Shown here: positions 24,593-32,867 of the stretch, piece after piece
How the letters are laid out: every line of letters starts with the position of its first letter
How positions within the stretch are numbered: the first letter of the stretch is position 1
Source: JAPKZH01 sp964537875
Lineage (GTDB): Bacteria > Acidobacteriota > Aminicenantia > Aminicenantales > UBA4085
DNA: 64,000 bases
Assembly (NCBI GenBank): GCA_964537875.1
Contig: CAZIDN010000002.1
Span: forward strand, 62,001-126,000
Direction of reading: 5' to 3'
Translations under genes and position numbers: made by a program
Notes under the pieces: generated by a model
What the model was told of the DNA's origin: nothing
The model's input: only the letters and a program-made list of their open reading frames with translations
Databases searched by the model: none

Positions 24593-25681
24593 ATGCCCGG
24601 TCTTTTCGCTGATAAGGAGATCCGCGAAGACGAACTCCTCGCCTGTTACTTTTTCCACGGTGAGGAGATGTTCCTGGCCGAACAGTTCATCCGCGACCTG
24701 AAGAAAGTCCTGATCACTCCCGATATGCAAAGCCTGAGCGTCGAGAGGTTTGCCCTTGACGAGACGGCCTGGCGGGAGATCCTGGACGTGGCGCGGACGA
24801 TGCCTTTCTTTTTCTCGCCCTGGCGCATCCTTGTCGTCGAGATCGCCAAGGCGGAAAAAGAGGAGTTGACCGCCGTCGAACAAAAAAGCCTCCAGGACTA
24901 CTTGGCCTCGCCGACGGCCAGGACCGTCCTTGTCGTCTGTTTTGCCGGGAAGGTCCGGAAGACCAAGCCGCTCTTTAAGATCTTCTCCTCGCTGCCCTCT
25001 TCGGCGGCCGTGGTCAAGGAATTGAAGCCCCTAAGGAATGAAGCGCTGTTCACCTGGCTGGACGGCAAATTGACCGCTTTGGGAAAGCGGGCGACCTCGG
25101 AGGCCGTCGACAGGCTGCTGGAAGTCACGGGCAACGACCTCCAGAGCTTGGACAACGAGCTCGAAAAGCTCGTGACCTATGTCGGGGAGAAGAAAACGAT
25201 CGAGCTTTCCGACGTCAACCAGGCCTCGGATTGGGTCAAAAATTTTTTTGAATGGGAGCTGGCCTCGAGCCTGGAGCGGGCCGACCTTAAGCAGAGCCTG
25301 GTCATCCTGAACACCCTGTTCGTCGAGGACGTCAAGCCCGAATACCTGCTGGGGGTCTTGAGCGGCTTTTTCCGCGATCTTCTGATGGCGAAAGCCTGGC
25401 TCCGCGAGAAAAAAAAGGACAAGCGGGAGATTTTCCGCGAGTTGAAGCCTCGGATATCGGAGAAATACGGAAAATTCTACACGGATAAATCCAGGGAATT
25501 CTTCGATCTGGTCGAGAGCATGTCCCAGACCAAGCTCCAGGCTTTGATCTCCGAGCTCGAGCAGATGGACCTCAAGATCAAGACAACGGATGTCGAGGCC
25601 CAGACGCTTTTTGAGGGTTTCTTTTACGAATACTGCCGCGGCCAGAAGAAGGAAGGACCTACTTGGCGGGGGAAGGGTTGA
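24593..25681 (+). CDS. holA: DNA polymerase III delta subunit
   Basis: 362 residues. The delta subunit opens the sliding clamp in the clamp-loader complex. The AAA+-like domain I lacks a functional Walker A, as is normal for delta; the family pattern YFFHGEEMFLAEQFIRDLKK, then MPFFFSPWRILVVE and LLEVTGNDLQSLDNELEKLVTYVGE are seen. The C-terminal collar domain is complete. It lies 2 bases after lptE, the same gene order as in E. coli (leuS-lptE-holA). The end overlaps convergent rpsT by 23 bases. Confidence 0.95.
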   Translation: MPGLFADKEIREDELLACYFFHGEEMFLAEQFIRDLKKVLITPDMQSLSVERFALDETAWREILDVARTMPFFFSPWRILVVEIAKAEKEELTAVEQKSLQDYLASPTARTVLVVCFAGKVRKTKPLFKIFSSLPSSAAVVKELKPLRNEALFTWLDGKLTALGKRATSEAVDRLLEVTGNDLQSLDNELEKLVTYVGEKKTIELSDVNQASDWVKNFFEWELASSLERADLKQSLVILNTLFVEDVKPEYLLGVLSGFFRDLLMAKAWLREKKKDKREIFRELKPRISEKYGKFYTDKSREFFDLVESMSQTKLQALISELEQMDLKIKTTDVEAQTLFEGFFYEYCRGQKKEGPTWRGKG

Positions 25682-25937
25682 TCAGCTCCACCTGACGGTT
25701 GAGCCGGGATTTATACCTGGATCCCGTATTCTTGTCGATGGCCCTTTTCTTGACGGCCCTGTCGATCGTGGAAAAAACGACGGGCAGGAGCTTTTTGGCG
25801 CTTTCCTTGTCTTTGTTGTCAACGAGCGCCCTCAATTTTTTGACCTGAGTCCGGACGGCTGACGTGTTGCTCTTGTTGATGGCGGTTCTCCGCACGCTTC
25901 GGCGCTGCTGTCGGATGGCAGATTGATGATGAGCCAT
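25659..25937 (-). CDS. rpsT: 30S ribosomal protein S20
   Basis: 92 residues. MAHHQSAIRQQRRSVRRTAINKS and the RAVKKRAIDKNTGSRYKSRLNRQV stretch are typical of S20, which binds 16S rRNA early in small-subunit assembly. GAGGAGATCACC precedes the ATG. Its tail overlaps holA, and its promoter (25962-25990) abuts the start of murJ on the other strand. Confidence 0.97.
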   Translation of the reverse strand: MAHHQSAIRQQRRSVRRTAINKSNTSAVRTQVKKLRALVDNKDKESAKKLLPVVFSTIDRAVKKRAIDKNTGSRYKSRLNRQVELINPSPAK

Positions 25938-25961
25938 GGTGATCTCCTCTTAAGGCGATTT

Positions 25962-25990
25962 ATGATAAAATATCTCCCCTCCAAAGTCAA
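25962..25990 (-). promoter_or_regulatory. Promoter for rpsT
   Basis: Minus strand TTGACT (25985-25990), 17 bases, TATCAT (25962-25967), 25 bases upstream of the S20 ATG. Confidence 0.75.
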
Positions 25991-27619
25991 ATGACCCCGC
26001 GACGGCAAGATTCGGACGGGCGAGGAGCTTCTGAGCTGAAGGACGTTAACAGCCACGATCGAAGCCATGACAAAAGGCTGCTCGGATCGACCTTTGCCGT
26101 GGCCGTCCCGACGCTTTTGAGCCGCATTCTGGGGTATGTCCGGGACTATTTTCAAGCGGTTTTTCTGGGGACTTCGAGGGGGGCGGATGCCTTCACCATC
26201 GCCTACATCATTCCCAACCTGCTGAGACGGCTGACCGGCGAAGGCGCCATGACCGCGGCCTTTGTCCCGGTCTTCACCCAGGCCAAGAAGGAAAAATCCA
26301 AGGAAGAGCTTTGGACGTTCGCCAACTATTTCTTTTTTGACCTGACCGTGGTCATGGCCGTCCTGACCGTCCTGGGGATCATCTTTTCGCCCCTCCTGGT
26401 CAAGATCATCGGCTTTGGCTTCAAGGACATCCAGGGCAAGTGGCCGTTGACGGTCGCCCTGACCCGGATGATGTTCCCCTATATCTTTTTCATCAGCCTG
26501 GCCGCCCTGGCCATGGGCATCCTCAACTCGTTCCACCGGTTTTTCGTCCCCGCCTTCACGCCCGTTCTTCTCAATATCTGCATCGTCGGCCTGGCGGTCG
26601 TCTTTGCCGGACGGGCCAAAGAACCGACCTATGTTTTCGCGGCGGGCGTGCTCCTCGGTGGTCTCTGCCAGCTCGCTTTTCAGATCCCCTTTCTCTGGAA
26701 ACAGGGGATGCGGTTCAAATTCGGTCTATCCTTCACCCATCCGGGGATCCGCAGGGTTGTGAAGCTCACCATCCCCGGCGTTCTCGGCGTCGGCGTTTAC
26801 CAGGTCAATTTCGCCCTCAGCCGGGCCTTCGCCTCCGCGCTTGAAGAGGGAAGTGTCGCTTCGCTGTATTATGCCTCGAGGATCCAGGAGCTCGCGCTCG
26901 GCATTTTTTCGATCGCTCTCTCCATCGCCCTGCTCCCCGCTTTTTCTGAACAAGCCGCCGGCGAAGACATTGCGGGAATGAAAAGGACTCTCGCCTTCTC
27001 CTTGAAGCTCATTTTTTTGATCACCTGGCCGGCGGCGGCGGGCCTGCTCGTCCTCAACAGGCCCATCATTCAGGTCCTTTTCCAGCACGGACTATTTGAC
27101 GCCCACTCCACCGGCATGGCGGCGGCCTGCCTGCTCTATTTTTCGGTGAGCCTTCCCTTCATCTCCGGAGTCAAAATATTAGCGCCCGCCTTTTTTTCTC
27201 TGAAGGACACCCGGACGCCGGTCGTGATCGCCTTCTTTGTGATGATCGTCTATATTCTCTCCTCTGTTGTCTTAATGGGCCCGCTCAGAGTGGGTGGGAT
27301 TGCCCTGGCCCTGTCTCTCTCCCAGGTTGTGAATTTCCTGGCTTTGTTCATTTATCTCGAGAGGAAAATCGGGAAGATTGAGAAAAAGACATTCCTGGTC
27401 TCGGCCTTCAAATCCCTCCTGGCTGCGGGCATAATGGGCGCCGTCATCCGGCTGATCATCCGCGGCTTCGATTTCGCCCGGCTGAGCTTTCCCAAACAGG
27501 CGGGGCTTTTGACGGCGGCGATCGTCTTGGGCCTGGCGCTCTATATTGCCATAAGCGCTGTCATCAACCGGGAAGACATCAAGAGCTTGAAAATCCTGTT
27601 GTCCAGGAGGAAGGCCTGA
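25991..27619 (+). CDS. murJ: Lipid II flippase MurJ
   Basis: 542 residues with about 14 membrane helices. MurJ moves the peptidoglycan precursor lipid II across the inner membrane. After a charged, His/Asp-rich N-terminus of about 30 residues the family stretch STFAVAVPTLLSRILGYVRDYFQAVFLG appears, then ADAFTIAYIIPNLLRRLTGEGAMTAAFVPVFTQ, which is nearly diagnostic. The essential arginines in RRLTGEG are present. The dtd gene starts 1 base after its stop codon. Confidence 0.95.
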   Translation: MTPRRQDSDGRGASELKDVNSHDRSHDKRLLGSTFAVAVPTLLSRILGYVRDYFQAVFLGTSRGADAFTIAYIIPNLLRRLTGEGAMTAAFVPVFTQAKKEKSKEELWTFANYFFFDLTVVMAVLTVLGIIFSPLLVKIIGFGFKDIQGKWPLTVALTRMMFPYIFFISLAALAMGILNSFHRFFVPAFTPVLLNICIVGLAVVFAGRAKEPTYVFAAGVLLGGLCQLAFQIPFLWKQGMRFKFGLSFTHPGIRRVVKLTIPGVLGVGVYQVNFALSRAFASALEEGSVASLYYASRIQELALGIFSIALSIALLPAFSEQAAGEDIAGMKRTLAFSLKLIFLITWPAAAGLLVLNRPIIQVLFQHGLFDAHSTGMAAACLLYFSVSLPFISGVKILAPAFFSLKDTRTPVVIAFFVMIVYILSSVVLMGPLRVGGIALALSLSQVVNFLALFIYLERKIGKIEKKTFLVSAFKSLLAAGIMGAVIRLIIRGFDFARLSFPKQAGLLTAAIVLGLALYIAISAVINREDIKSLKILLSRRKA

Positions 27620-27620
27620 G

Positions 27621-28064
27621 ATGAAAATCGTCCTGCAAAGGGTCAAACAGGCTTCGGTCGTCGTCGAAGGCAGGATCGCGGGTGAGATCGGGAAAGGCAT
27701 TTGCCTTCTGGTGGGAATTGAAAAAGGGGACACTCTTCAGGATGTCGAGTTCCTGGCCCGAAAAGCCGTCGAGCTGCGGATTTTTCCGGACCAGGAAGGG
27801 AAGATGAATCTGTCCCTGGCCGAGGCTCAGGGGGCGGTGCTCGCGGTCTCTCAATTCACGCTTGCCGCATCCGTGAAAAAGGGACGGAGGCCGGGCTTTG
27901 ACAACGCCGAAAGTCCGGGGAGAGCCGGGGAGCTTTTTGACCGGTTTGTCGGTATTGTCCGAGAGAGCGGGGTCAGAGTCGCAACCGGTGTTTTCCAGGC
28001 GTTGATGGAGGTCCAGATCATCAACGACGGGCCTGTGACATTCATCCTCGATTCAAAAAAATAG
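27621..28064 (+). CDS. dtd: D-aminoacyl-tRNA deacylase
   Basis: 147 residues, the usual size. DTD removes D-amino acids from mischarged tRNAs, acting as a dimer. The signatures SQFTLAASVKKGRRPGFDNA and the C-terminal NDGPVTFILDS (the GlyCisPro region) are present. It follows murJ so closely that they must share a transcript. Confidence 0.96.
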   Translation: MKIVLQRVKQASVVVEGRIAGEIGKGICLLVGIEKGDTLQDVEFLARKAVELRIFPDQEGKMNLSLAEAQGAVLAVSQFTLAASVKKGRRPGFDNAESPGRAGELFDRFVGIVRESGVRVATGVFQALMEVQIINDGPVTFILDSKK

Positions 28065-28078
28065 CTTTAAAAACTTTT

Positions 28079-28330
28079 TTAAAGAAAAAGTGGGTGGCGT
28101 GGCATGTCCCTGTCCGCCAACCTATTTAACCCCCCTAATTGCCTAGGGGGGTAGGGGGGTTAATAAGATTCAAATCTTTATTCTTTGCTCCTTCTCTTCC
28201 CCCTTGATTGGTCAAGGGGGGTAGGGGCGACATGTTTGACCTCCCCCCTTAATTGGCTAAGGGGGGTTGGGGGGATTAATAGTTACAAATCTTAAGTCTT
28301 TTTTTCTGCTTTTTTCTTTCCCCCTGGAGT
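28079..28330. repeat. Cluster of three CCCCCCTTAATTGG...CCAAGGGGGG palindromes
   Basis: Units at about 28131-28165, 28199-28229 and 28244-28278 each read as a short palindrome of C-run, AATTGNCTA-type centre and G-run, followed by a second G-run (TAGGGGGGTT or similar). They alternate in A/T-rich spacers with a TTCAAATCTTTATTCTTTG-like and an ACAAATCTTAAGTCTTT-like sequence. No open frame of note is present. The palindromes would form strong hairpins at the 3' ends of the converging dtd and HEAT genes. Confidence 0.8.
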
Positions 28331-28334
28331 TGCC

Positions 28335-28922
28335 TTAACTGAATTTTAAATCAGAGACCTTTTCCAGGGCTTCCTGGGCCGCCTTTCGTACGTAGAGATT
28401 TTTGTCCTTGGCCATGCCGACGAGGAGCGCCCGGGCTTCCTGTCCTCCAATCTCCCCCAAGGCCCCGGCCGCGCTCCGCCGGACATCGACATTCGGATCC
28501 TCCAGGACCAGCTTAATGTGCCGGACCGCGTCGGTGCATTTTTTCAGGCTCAAGATCCGAAGGGCGCTGCTTTTGACAAACCAGGGCGGCCGGGAGAGCT
28601 TCTCGTAGGCCTTCTGGATCGGCCAATCATCCCTCGCCGTTAGTTCCTTCACGACAATATCCCGGATCTCTTCGCACGGGTCGGAAAGGAGTTCCAGGAG
28701 AACAGTCGGCACCCAGGGCAGCCGGAGAGGGGCGATCGTCTTCAGCAGCTTGGTTTTCTTTTGCTTGTTCTGGAGGATTTCGATTTTTCTGAGGACGGCC
28801 TTGGTGATGGCGGGGATGTCGAGGTCCTTGGTTTTGGGAACCTTGAGGACCTCATAGATCTGTAAGCTGTGTTCGCTGAGTCCGGGGTCTTCCGGCTGTG
28901 AGCGCCTGAGAAACTTGATCAC
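28335..28922 (-). CDS. HEAT-repeat protein
   Basis: 195 residues made of tandem alpha-helical repeats of about 30 residues. The clearest are PWVPTVLLELLSDPCEEIRDIVVKELTA, PPWFVKSSALRILSLKK, AVRHIKLVLEDPNVDVRRSAAGALGEIG and EARALLVGMAKDKNLYVRKAAQEALEKV. Such solenoids bind other proteins. There is no catalytic motif. It follows ribBA with a 7-base gap and closes the riboflavin operon. Confidence 0.85.
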   Translation of the reverse strand: MIKFLRRSQPEDPGLSEHSLQIYEVLKVPKTKDLDIPAITKAVLRKIEILQNKQKKTKLLKTIAPLRLPWVPTVLLELLSDPCEEIRDIVVKELTARDDWPIQKAYEKLSRPPWFVKSSALRILSLKKCTDAVRHIKLVLEDPNVDVRRSAAGALGEIGGQEARALLVGMAKDKNLYVRKAAQEALEKVSDLKFS

Positions 28923-28929
28923 TCTCTTT

Positions 28930-30147
28930 TCAAACCATTTCCAGGATGTGGCCCATCTTCTCTTTTTTCGTTTTGAGGTACTGAAGATTGGACGTGTTCG
29001 GAGGAATTTCTATCGAGACCCTGTCCGCGATTTCCAGCCCGTATCCGGCCAGGCCGATGAATTTTCTGGGATTGTTGGTGATCAGCCTGATCTTTTTGAC
29101 TCCCAAGGAGACCAGGATCTGGGCCCCGATTCCATAATCCCTTTGGTCGGGCTTGAACCCCAACCTCTGGTTGGCCTCGACCGTGTCCGCCCCTTTGTCT
29201 TGAATGGCGTAGGCTCGGATCTTGTTGGTCAATCCGATGCCGCGGCCTTCATGGTTGAGGATGTAAAGGATGACGCCTCGGCCGTCTTTCTCGATCATCT
29301 CCATGGCGAAGTGGAGTTGGTCGCCGCAGTCGCAACGGCAGGAACCGAACGTGTCGCCGGTGAGGCACTGGGAATGGGCCCGGACAAGGATCGGCTCGCC
29401 TTTATCGATATCCCCTTTGATGAGGGCGATGTAGTTTTCGTGGTGGATGATGTCCTCAAAGACGACAATCTTGAAGTCGCCGTATTTCGTGGGGAGCGCA
29501 GCCTCGTCGATCTTCTTGATGAGGCATTCGTGCTTCATCCGGTATTTGATCAGGTCGGCGATGGTCAGGATGGGGAGGTCATGCTCCAGACTGATCTTTT
29601 CCAGCTCGGGCATTCTGGCCATGGTGCCGTCTTCGTTCATGATCTCGCAGATCACCCCCGCCGGGGGCAGTCCCGCCAGCCGGGCCATGTCCACTGCCGC
29701 CTCGGTCTGGCCGGCCCTGGCCAGGACCCCGCCCTCTTTAGCTTGGAGGGGGAAGATATGACCCGGCCGGGCGAGGTCTGCCGGCTTTGTCCCCGGGTCG
29801 ATGGCGGTCAAAATGGTCTTGGCCCGGTCGTAGGCCGAGATGCCCGTCGTGATCTCCTGTTTGGCATCGATCGAGACCGTGAAGGCGGTCTGGAAGCGGG
29901 CCGTGTTGTCCTGGACCATCAGGGGGAGCTGGAGCTCCTCCAGCCGTTCTCTTGTCAAAGGCAGGCAGATCAGCCCCCTCCCTTGTTTGGTCATGAAATT
30001 GATGATGTCCGGGGTGACTTTTTCCGCGGCGACCATCAGGTCGCCCTCGTTTTCCCTGTCTTCGTCGTCGACGATGATGATGAGCCGTCCGGCTTTGACG
30101 GCCACCAGCGCTTCTTCAACGGGAGTCGTCTTGAAGCTTCTCTCCAT
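28930..30147 (-). CDS. ribBA: Bifunctional DHBP synthase / GTP cyclohydrolase II
   Basis: 405 residues in two domains. Residues 1-205 are 3,4-dihydroxy-2-butanone-4-phosphate synthase, with DDEDRENEGDLM; residues 206-405 are GTP cyclohydrolase II, with RAHSQCLTGDTFGSCRCDCGDQ as the zinc site. Both substrates of riboflavin synthesis are thus made by one protein. It lies 10 bases after ribE. A lumazine synthase (ribH) gene is not seen in the window. Confidence 0.97.
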   Translation of the reverse strand: MERSFKTTPVEEALVAVKAGRLIIIVDDEDRENEGDLMVAAEKVTPDIINFMTKQGRGLICLPLTRERLEELQLPLMVQDNTARFQTAFTVSIDAKQEITTGISAYDRAKTILTAIDPGTKPADLARPGHIFPLQAKEGGVLARAGQTEAAVDMARLAGLPPAGVICEIMNEDGTMARMPELEKISLEHDLPILTIADLIKYRMKHECLIKKIDEAALPTKYGDFKIVVFEDIIHHENYIALIKGDIDKGEPILVRAHSQCLTGDTFGSCRCDCGDQLHFAMEMIEKDGRGVILYILNHEGRGIGLTNKIRAYAIQDKGADTVEANQRLGFKPDQRDYGIGAQILVSLGVKKIRLITNNPRKFIGLAGYGLEIADRVSIEIPPNTSNLQYLKTKKEKMGHILEMV

Positions 30148-30157
30148 TCTCGTATTC

Positions 30158-30748
30158 CTATCGGTTTCCTTGAGTTATCCAATTATACACGTATTTGCCG
30201 ATCATGTCACATTCGACGTTGACCTCGTCGCCGGTCCGGAGCCCCGTCAGGTTGGATTTCTCGAGGGTGATGGGGATGAGCTCGATTTCGAAGGAGGACG
30301 GCCCGAGCGAGGCGACCGTTAGGCTGACTCCGTTCACGGCTACAGATCCCTTCGGGATGAAATAGGGCCTAAATTCCCTGGGCAGGGAAAGAGCCAGCCT
30401 TTGGCCGGGCTTCCTGGCTGCCATTCTCAATACCTTGGCTTTGAAATCGATGTGTCCGGCCAGGAGATGGCCGCTGAGAAAGGAGGAAAGGCTGAGAGGG
30501 AGTTCCAGGTTGAGGGCGGCTCCCGGTCTGAGTGCGCCCAGGGTGGTCCGCTGAAGGGTCTCCTGGGAAAGGTTGAAAAAGAGGATGCGGTTTTCTCTGC
30601 GGATGAGGCTCAGGCAGACACCGCTGACGTTGACGCTTTCCCCCGTCCCGATTTGGGCTGGAATCGTGGGAGCTTCGACCGCCATCTCTTTTTTGCCCAA
30701 CCGGAAGCCCTTGAACACACCCGAATGATGAATGATTCCCGTGAACAT
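30158..30748 (-). CDS. ribE: Riboflavin synthase alpha chain
   Basis: 196 residues in two homologous barrel domains: MFTGIIHHSGVFKGF begins the first and LLAGHIDFKAKV begins the second. It dismutates two lumazine molecules into riboflavin. The start ATG overlaps the ribD stop by one base (TAATG). Confidence 0.95.
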   Translation of the reverse strand: MFTGIIHHSGVFKGFRLGKKEMAVEAPTIPAQIGTGESVNVSGVCLSLIRRENRILFFNLSQETLQRTTLGALRPGAALNLELPLSLSSFLSGHLLAGHIDFKAKVLRMAARKPGQRLALSLPREFRPYFIPKGSVAVNGVSLTVASLGPSSFEIELIPITLEKSNLTGLRTGDEVNVECDMIGKYVYNWITQGNR

Positions 30749-31848
30749 TAGAGATACCCCTCCGCGATGATGTCCTCCCCAAGCTCGAAGGTCGAAAATC
30801 GTTTTAGCCGGAGGGCATTTTCCAGGCGCTCCGCGCCCCGCCCGGCATAGAAGGCGACGGCGTTGGTCCCGCCGATGAGCTTTGGGGAGATCGTCAGGAA
30901 AATTTTATCGGCCAGCTTCTTTTCCAGAAGCGATGTCGCCAGGCTTCCTCCTCCTTCGACGAGGACGCTGGAAATCTCCTGGCGGCCCAGCCAAAGAAGG
31001 ATCTTCTTGAGGTTGAGTTCGAGCGACGTGCCCGGCACGATGACCACCTCCGCCCCCTTTTTCTCCAGGGCCGCTTTTTTCTGCGGGGAGGCTGTTTGAT
31101 TTGTGAAGACGAGGATTCTGCCCCGCGAAAGGGTCGAGAGAATTCGCGATCCCAGCGGAAAGCGAAGCCCGGGATCAAGAATGATCCGGATCAGCTTTTT
31201 GTTCTTCCAGTTCGGATGGCGGACCGTGAGCTTCGGGTCGTCTTTGAGTAACGTTCCACTCCCAATCATGAGCGCGTCGTGTTCCCCGCGGAGGAGGTGG
31301 ACATATTCTCTTGCCGATTCCGAGGAGATCCACCGGGAGTCAAAATTTTTCGTGGCCATTTTTCCATCCAGGCTGAGGGCGGCCTTGAGCGTGACAAACG
31401 GGGACCTTTGAGTGATGTACTTGATGTAATGCTCATTCAGACGGCGGTTTCTTTCGTGGAGGAGGCCGGCCGAGACCTCGACCCCGGCCTGCTTGAGCCT
31501 GGCCAGGCCTTTTTTGAAAACGAGGGGATTGTCGTCGAGGGCGGAAATAACGATCCTTTTCAGACCCGCCCTCAGGATGGCATCGACGCAAGGAGGCGTC
31601 CTTCCCCAGTGGACGCAGGGCTCAAGGGTCACATAAAGCGTCCCGTTTTTTGCCCGGTCTCCGGCCCGCCGGAGGGCGACGATCTCAGCATGGGGCTTGC
31701 CGGCCCCTTCATGATGTCCGAAGCCGACGATGGTGTTTCTCTTGACGACGAGCGCCCCGACATAGGGGTTGGGGCTGGCCAGCCCCAGAGCTTTTTCGGC
31801 CAGGCCGTAGGCCATTTCGAGGTAGGCATAGTCCTGAAGGTTGTTCAT
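30748..31848 (-). CDS. ribD: Bifunctional deaminase/reductase RibD
   Basis: 366 residues. The N-terminal deaminase (1-145) has GKPHAEIVAL and PCVHWGRTPPCVDAIL, the zinc ligands. The C-terminal reductase (146-366) has KAALSLDGKMA and LVEGGGSLATSLLEKKL for NADPH and substrate. Both halves of the second and third riboflavin steps are therefore present. Its ATG overlaps the ftsY stop (ATGA). Confidence 0.97.
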   Translation of the reverse strand: MNNLQDYAYLEMAYGLAEKALGLASPNPYVGALVVKRNTIVGFGHHEGAGKPHAEIVALRRAGDRAKNGTLYVTLEPCVHWGRTPPCVDAILRAGLKRIVISALDDNPLVFKKGLARLKQAGVEVSAGLLHERNRRLNEHYIKYITQRSPFVTLKAALSLDGKMATKNFDSRWISSESAREYVHLLRGEHDALMIGSGTLLKDDPKLTVRHPNWKNKKLIRIILDPGLRFPLGSRILSTLSRGRILVFTNQTASPQKKAALEKKGAEVVIVPGTSLELNLKKILLWLGRQEISSVLVEGGGSLATSLLEKKLADKIFLTISPKLIGGTNAVAFYAGRGAERLENALRLKRFSTFELGEDIIAEGYL

Positions 31849-32738
31849 GCAAATAGGGCGTCCACAAACTGCTCGGCGGAAAAATCGAGCAGATCGGTCT
31901 CTCTCTCTCCAGTCCCGATGAGCTTGATCGGGAGGCCCAATTCGTCGGCGATGCTGATGACGGCTCCCCCCTTGGCTGTGCCGTCCAATTTTGTCAAGAA
32001 GATCCCCGTGATACCGGAAAATTTAAGGAATTCCCGGGCCTGGATGATGGCATTCTGGCCGATGCTGGCGTCCAGCACGAGCAGGATTTCCTGGGGAGCC
32101 CCCTCGATCTCGCGGGCGATGACGCGCTTGATTTTTTCCAGCTCATTCATCAAGTTGGTGTTGGTGTGGATCCTTCCCGCCGTGTCCACCAGCATATAGT
32201 CCAACTGCCTGGACTTAAAGTGCTGAACGGCGTCGAAGACGACGGAGGCGGGGTCGGCCCCGTATTGCCCCTTGATGATCGGAGCGTTCAGCCGCTTTCC
32301 CCAAACGGCCAGCTGTTCCTGGGCGGCGGCCCGGAATGTGTCGGCCGCCACGAGAAGCACCCGTTTTCCCTCTTCCTGGAAGCGATGGGTCAGCTTGGCC
32401 AGCGAGGTCGTCTTCCCGCCGCCGTTCACGCCGACCATCATCAGGACGCCGGGAGCGGCGTTCAAGCTGAGGCGGGAAGGAAAACGGGACAGGATCCGGA
32501 TGAGCTCCTCTTTAAGAGCGGCTTCGATCCCGGAGACGGAATCCGCCTTATTTGTCTTTTGCCGGATCGCCTCGACGATCTTCTCGGTCGTGGCCATCCC
32601 GACATCGGAGAGAATCAGCGTTTCGGCCAGCTCTTCAAGAGTCTCCTGGCGCGGCTTTCCGCTTTGAAGGAGCTCGTCGAATTTCCGCTTGAAGGTCAGG
32701 CGCGTTTTGGCCAGTTTTTCCCGCAGATTTCCTATCAT
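31845..32738 (-). CDS. ftsY: Signal recognition particle receptor FtsY
   Basis: 297 residues, the NG core without a long acidic A domain. The GTPase motifs are GVNGGGKTT (G1, Gly-rich variant), DTFRAAAQEQL, DTAGR and TKLDGTAKGG. FtsY docks SRP-ribosome complexes at the membrane. It leads the riboflavin operon, an unusual pairing. Its promoter places the transcript start a few bases from the ATG. Confidence 0.96.
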   Translation of the reverse strand: MIGNLREKLAKTRLTFKRKFDELLQSGKPRQETLEELAETLILSDVGMATTEKIVEAIRQKTNKADSVSGIEAALKEELIRILSRFPSRLSLNAAPGVLMMVGVNGGGKTTSLAKLTHRFQEEGKRVLLVAADTFRAAAQEQLAVWGKRLNAPIIKGQYGADPASVVFDAVQHFKSRQLDYMLVDTAGRIHTNTNLMNELEKIKRVIAREIEGAPQEILLVLDASIGQNAIIQAREFLKFSGITGIFLTKLDGTAKGGAVISIADELGLPIKLIGTGERETDLLDFSAEQFVDALFA

Positions 32739-32747
32739 GTTAAAAAG

Positions 32748-32776
32748 ATTATAGTTTCACCCTTCCTTAAAGTCAA
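32748..32776 (-). promoter_or_regulatory. Promoter for ftsY-rib operon
   Basis: Minus strand TTGACT (32771-32776), 17 bases, TATAAT (32748-32753). The -10 box ends only 9 bases before the ftsY ATG (32738), so the mRNA would have almost no leader. Confidence 0.75.
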
Positions 32777-32867
32777 CTTGGAGGGAGAGCCGCTCGTCAA
32801 CGCCCAGGAAGTAGGGGGCACGAAGCATTTACCCCGGGTCCTGATTATGTTACATTGAAGAGCGATT

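Noticed and set aside
28079..28330. CRISPR-like appearance of the tandem palindromes
   Set aside because: Only three units, imperfect repeats, unequal spacers with shared sequence, and no cas genes.
30150..32860. FMN riboswitch ahead of the riboflavin genes
   Set aside because: The operon is led by ftsY with almost no untranslated leader, and no RFN-type consensus was seen.
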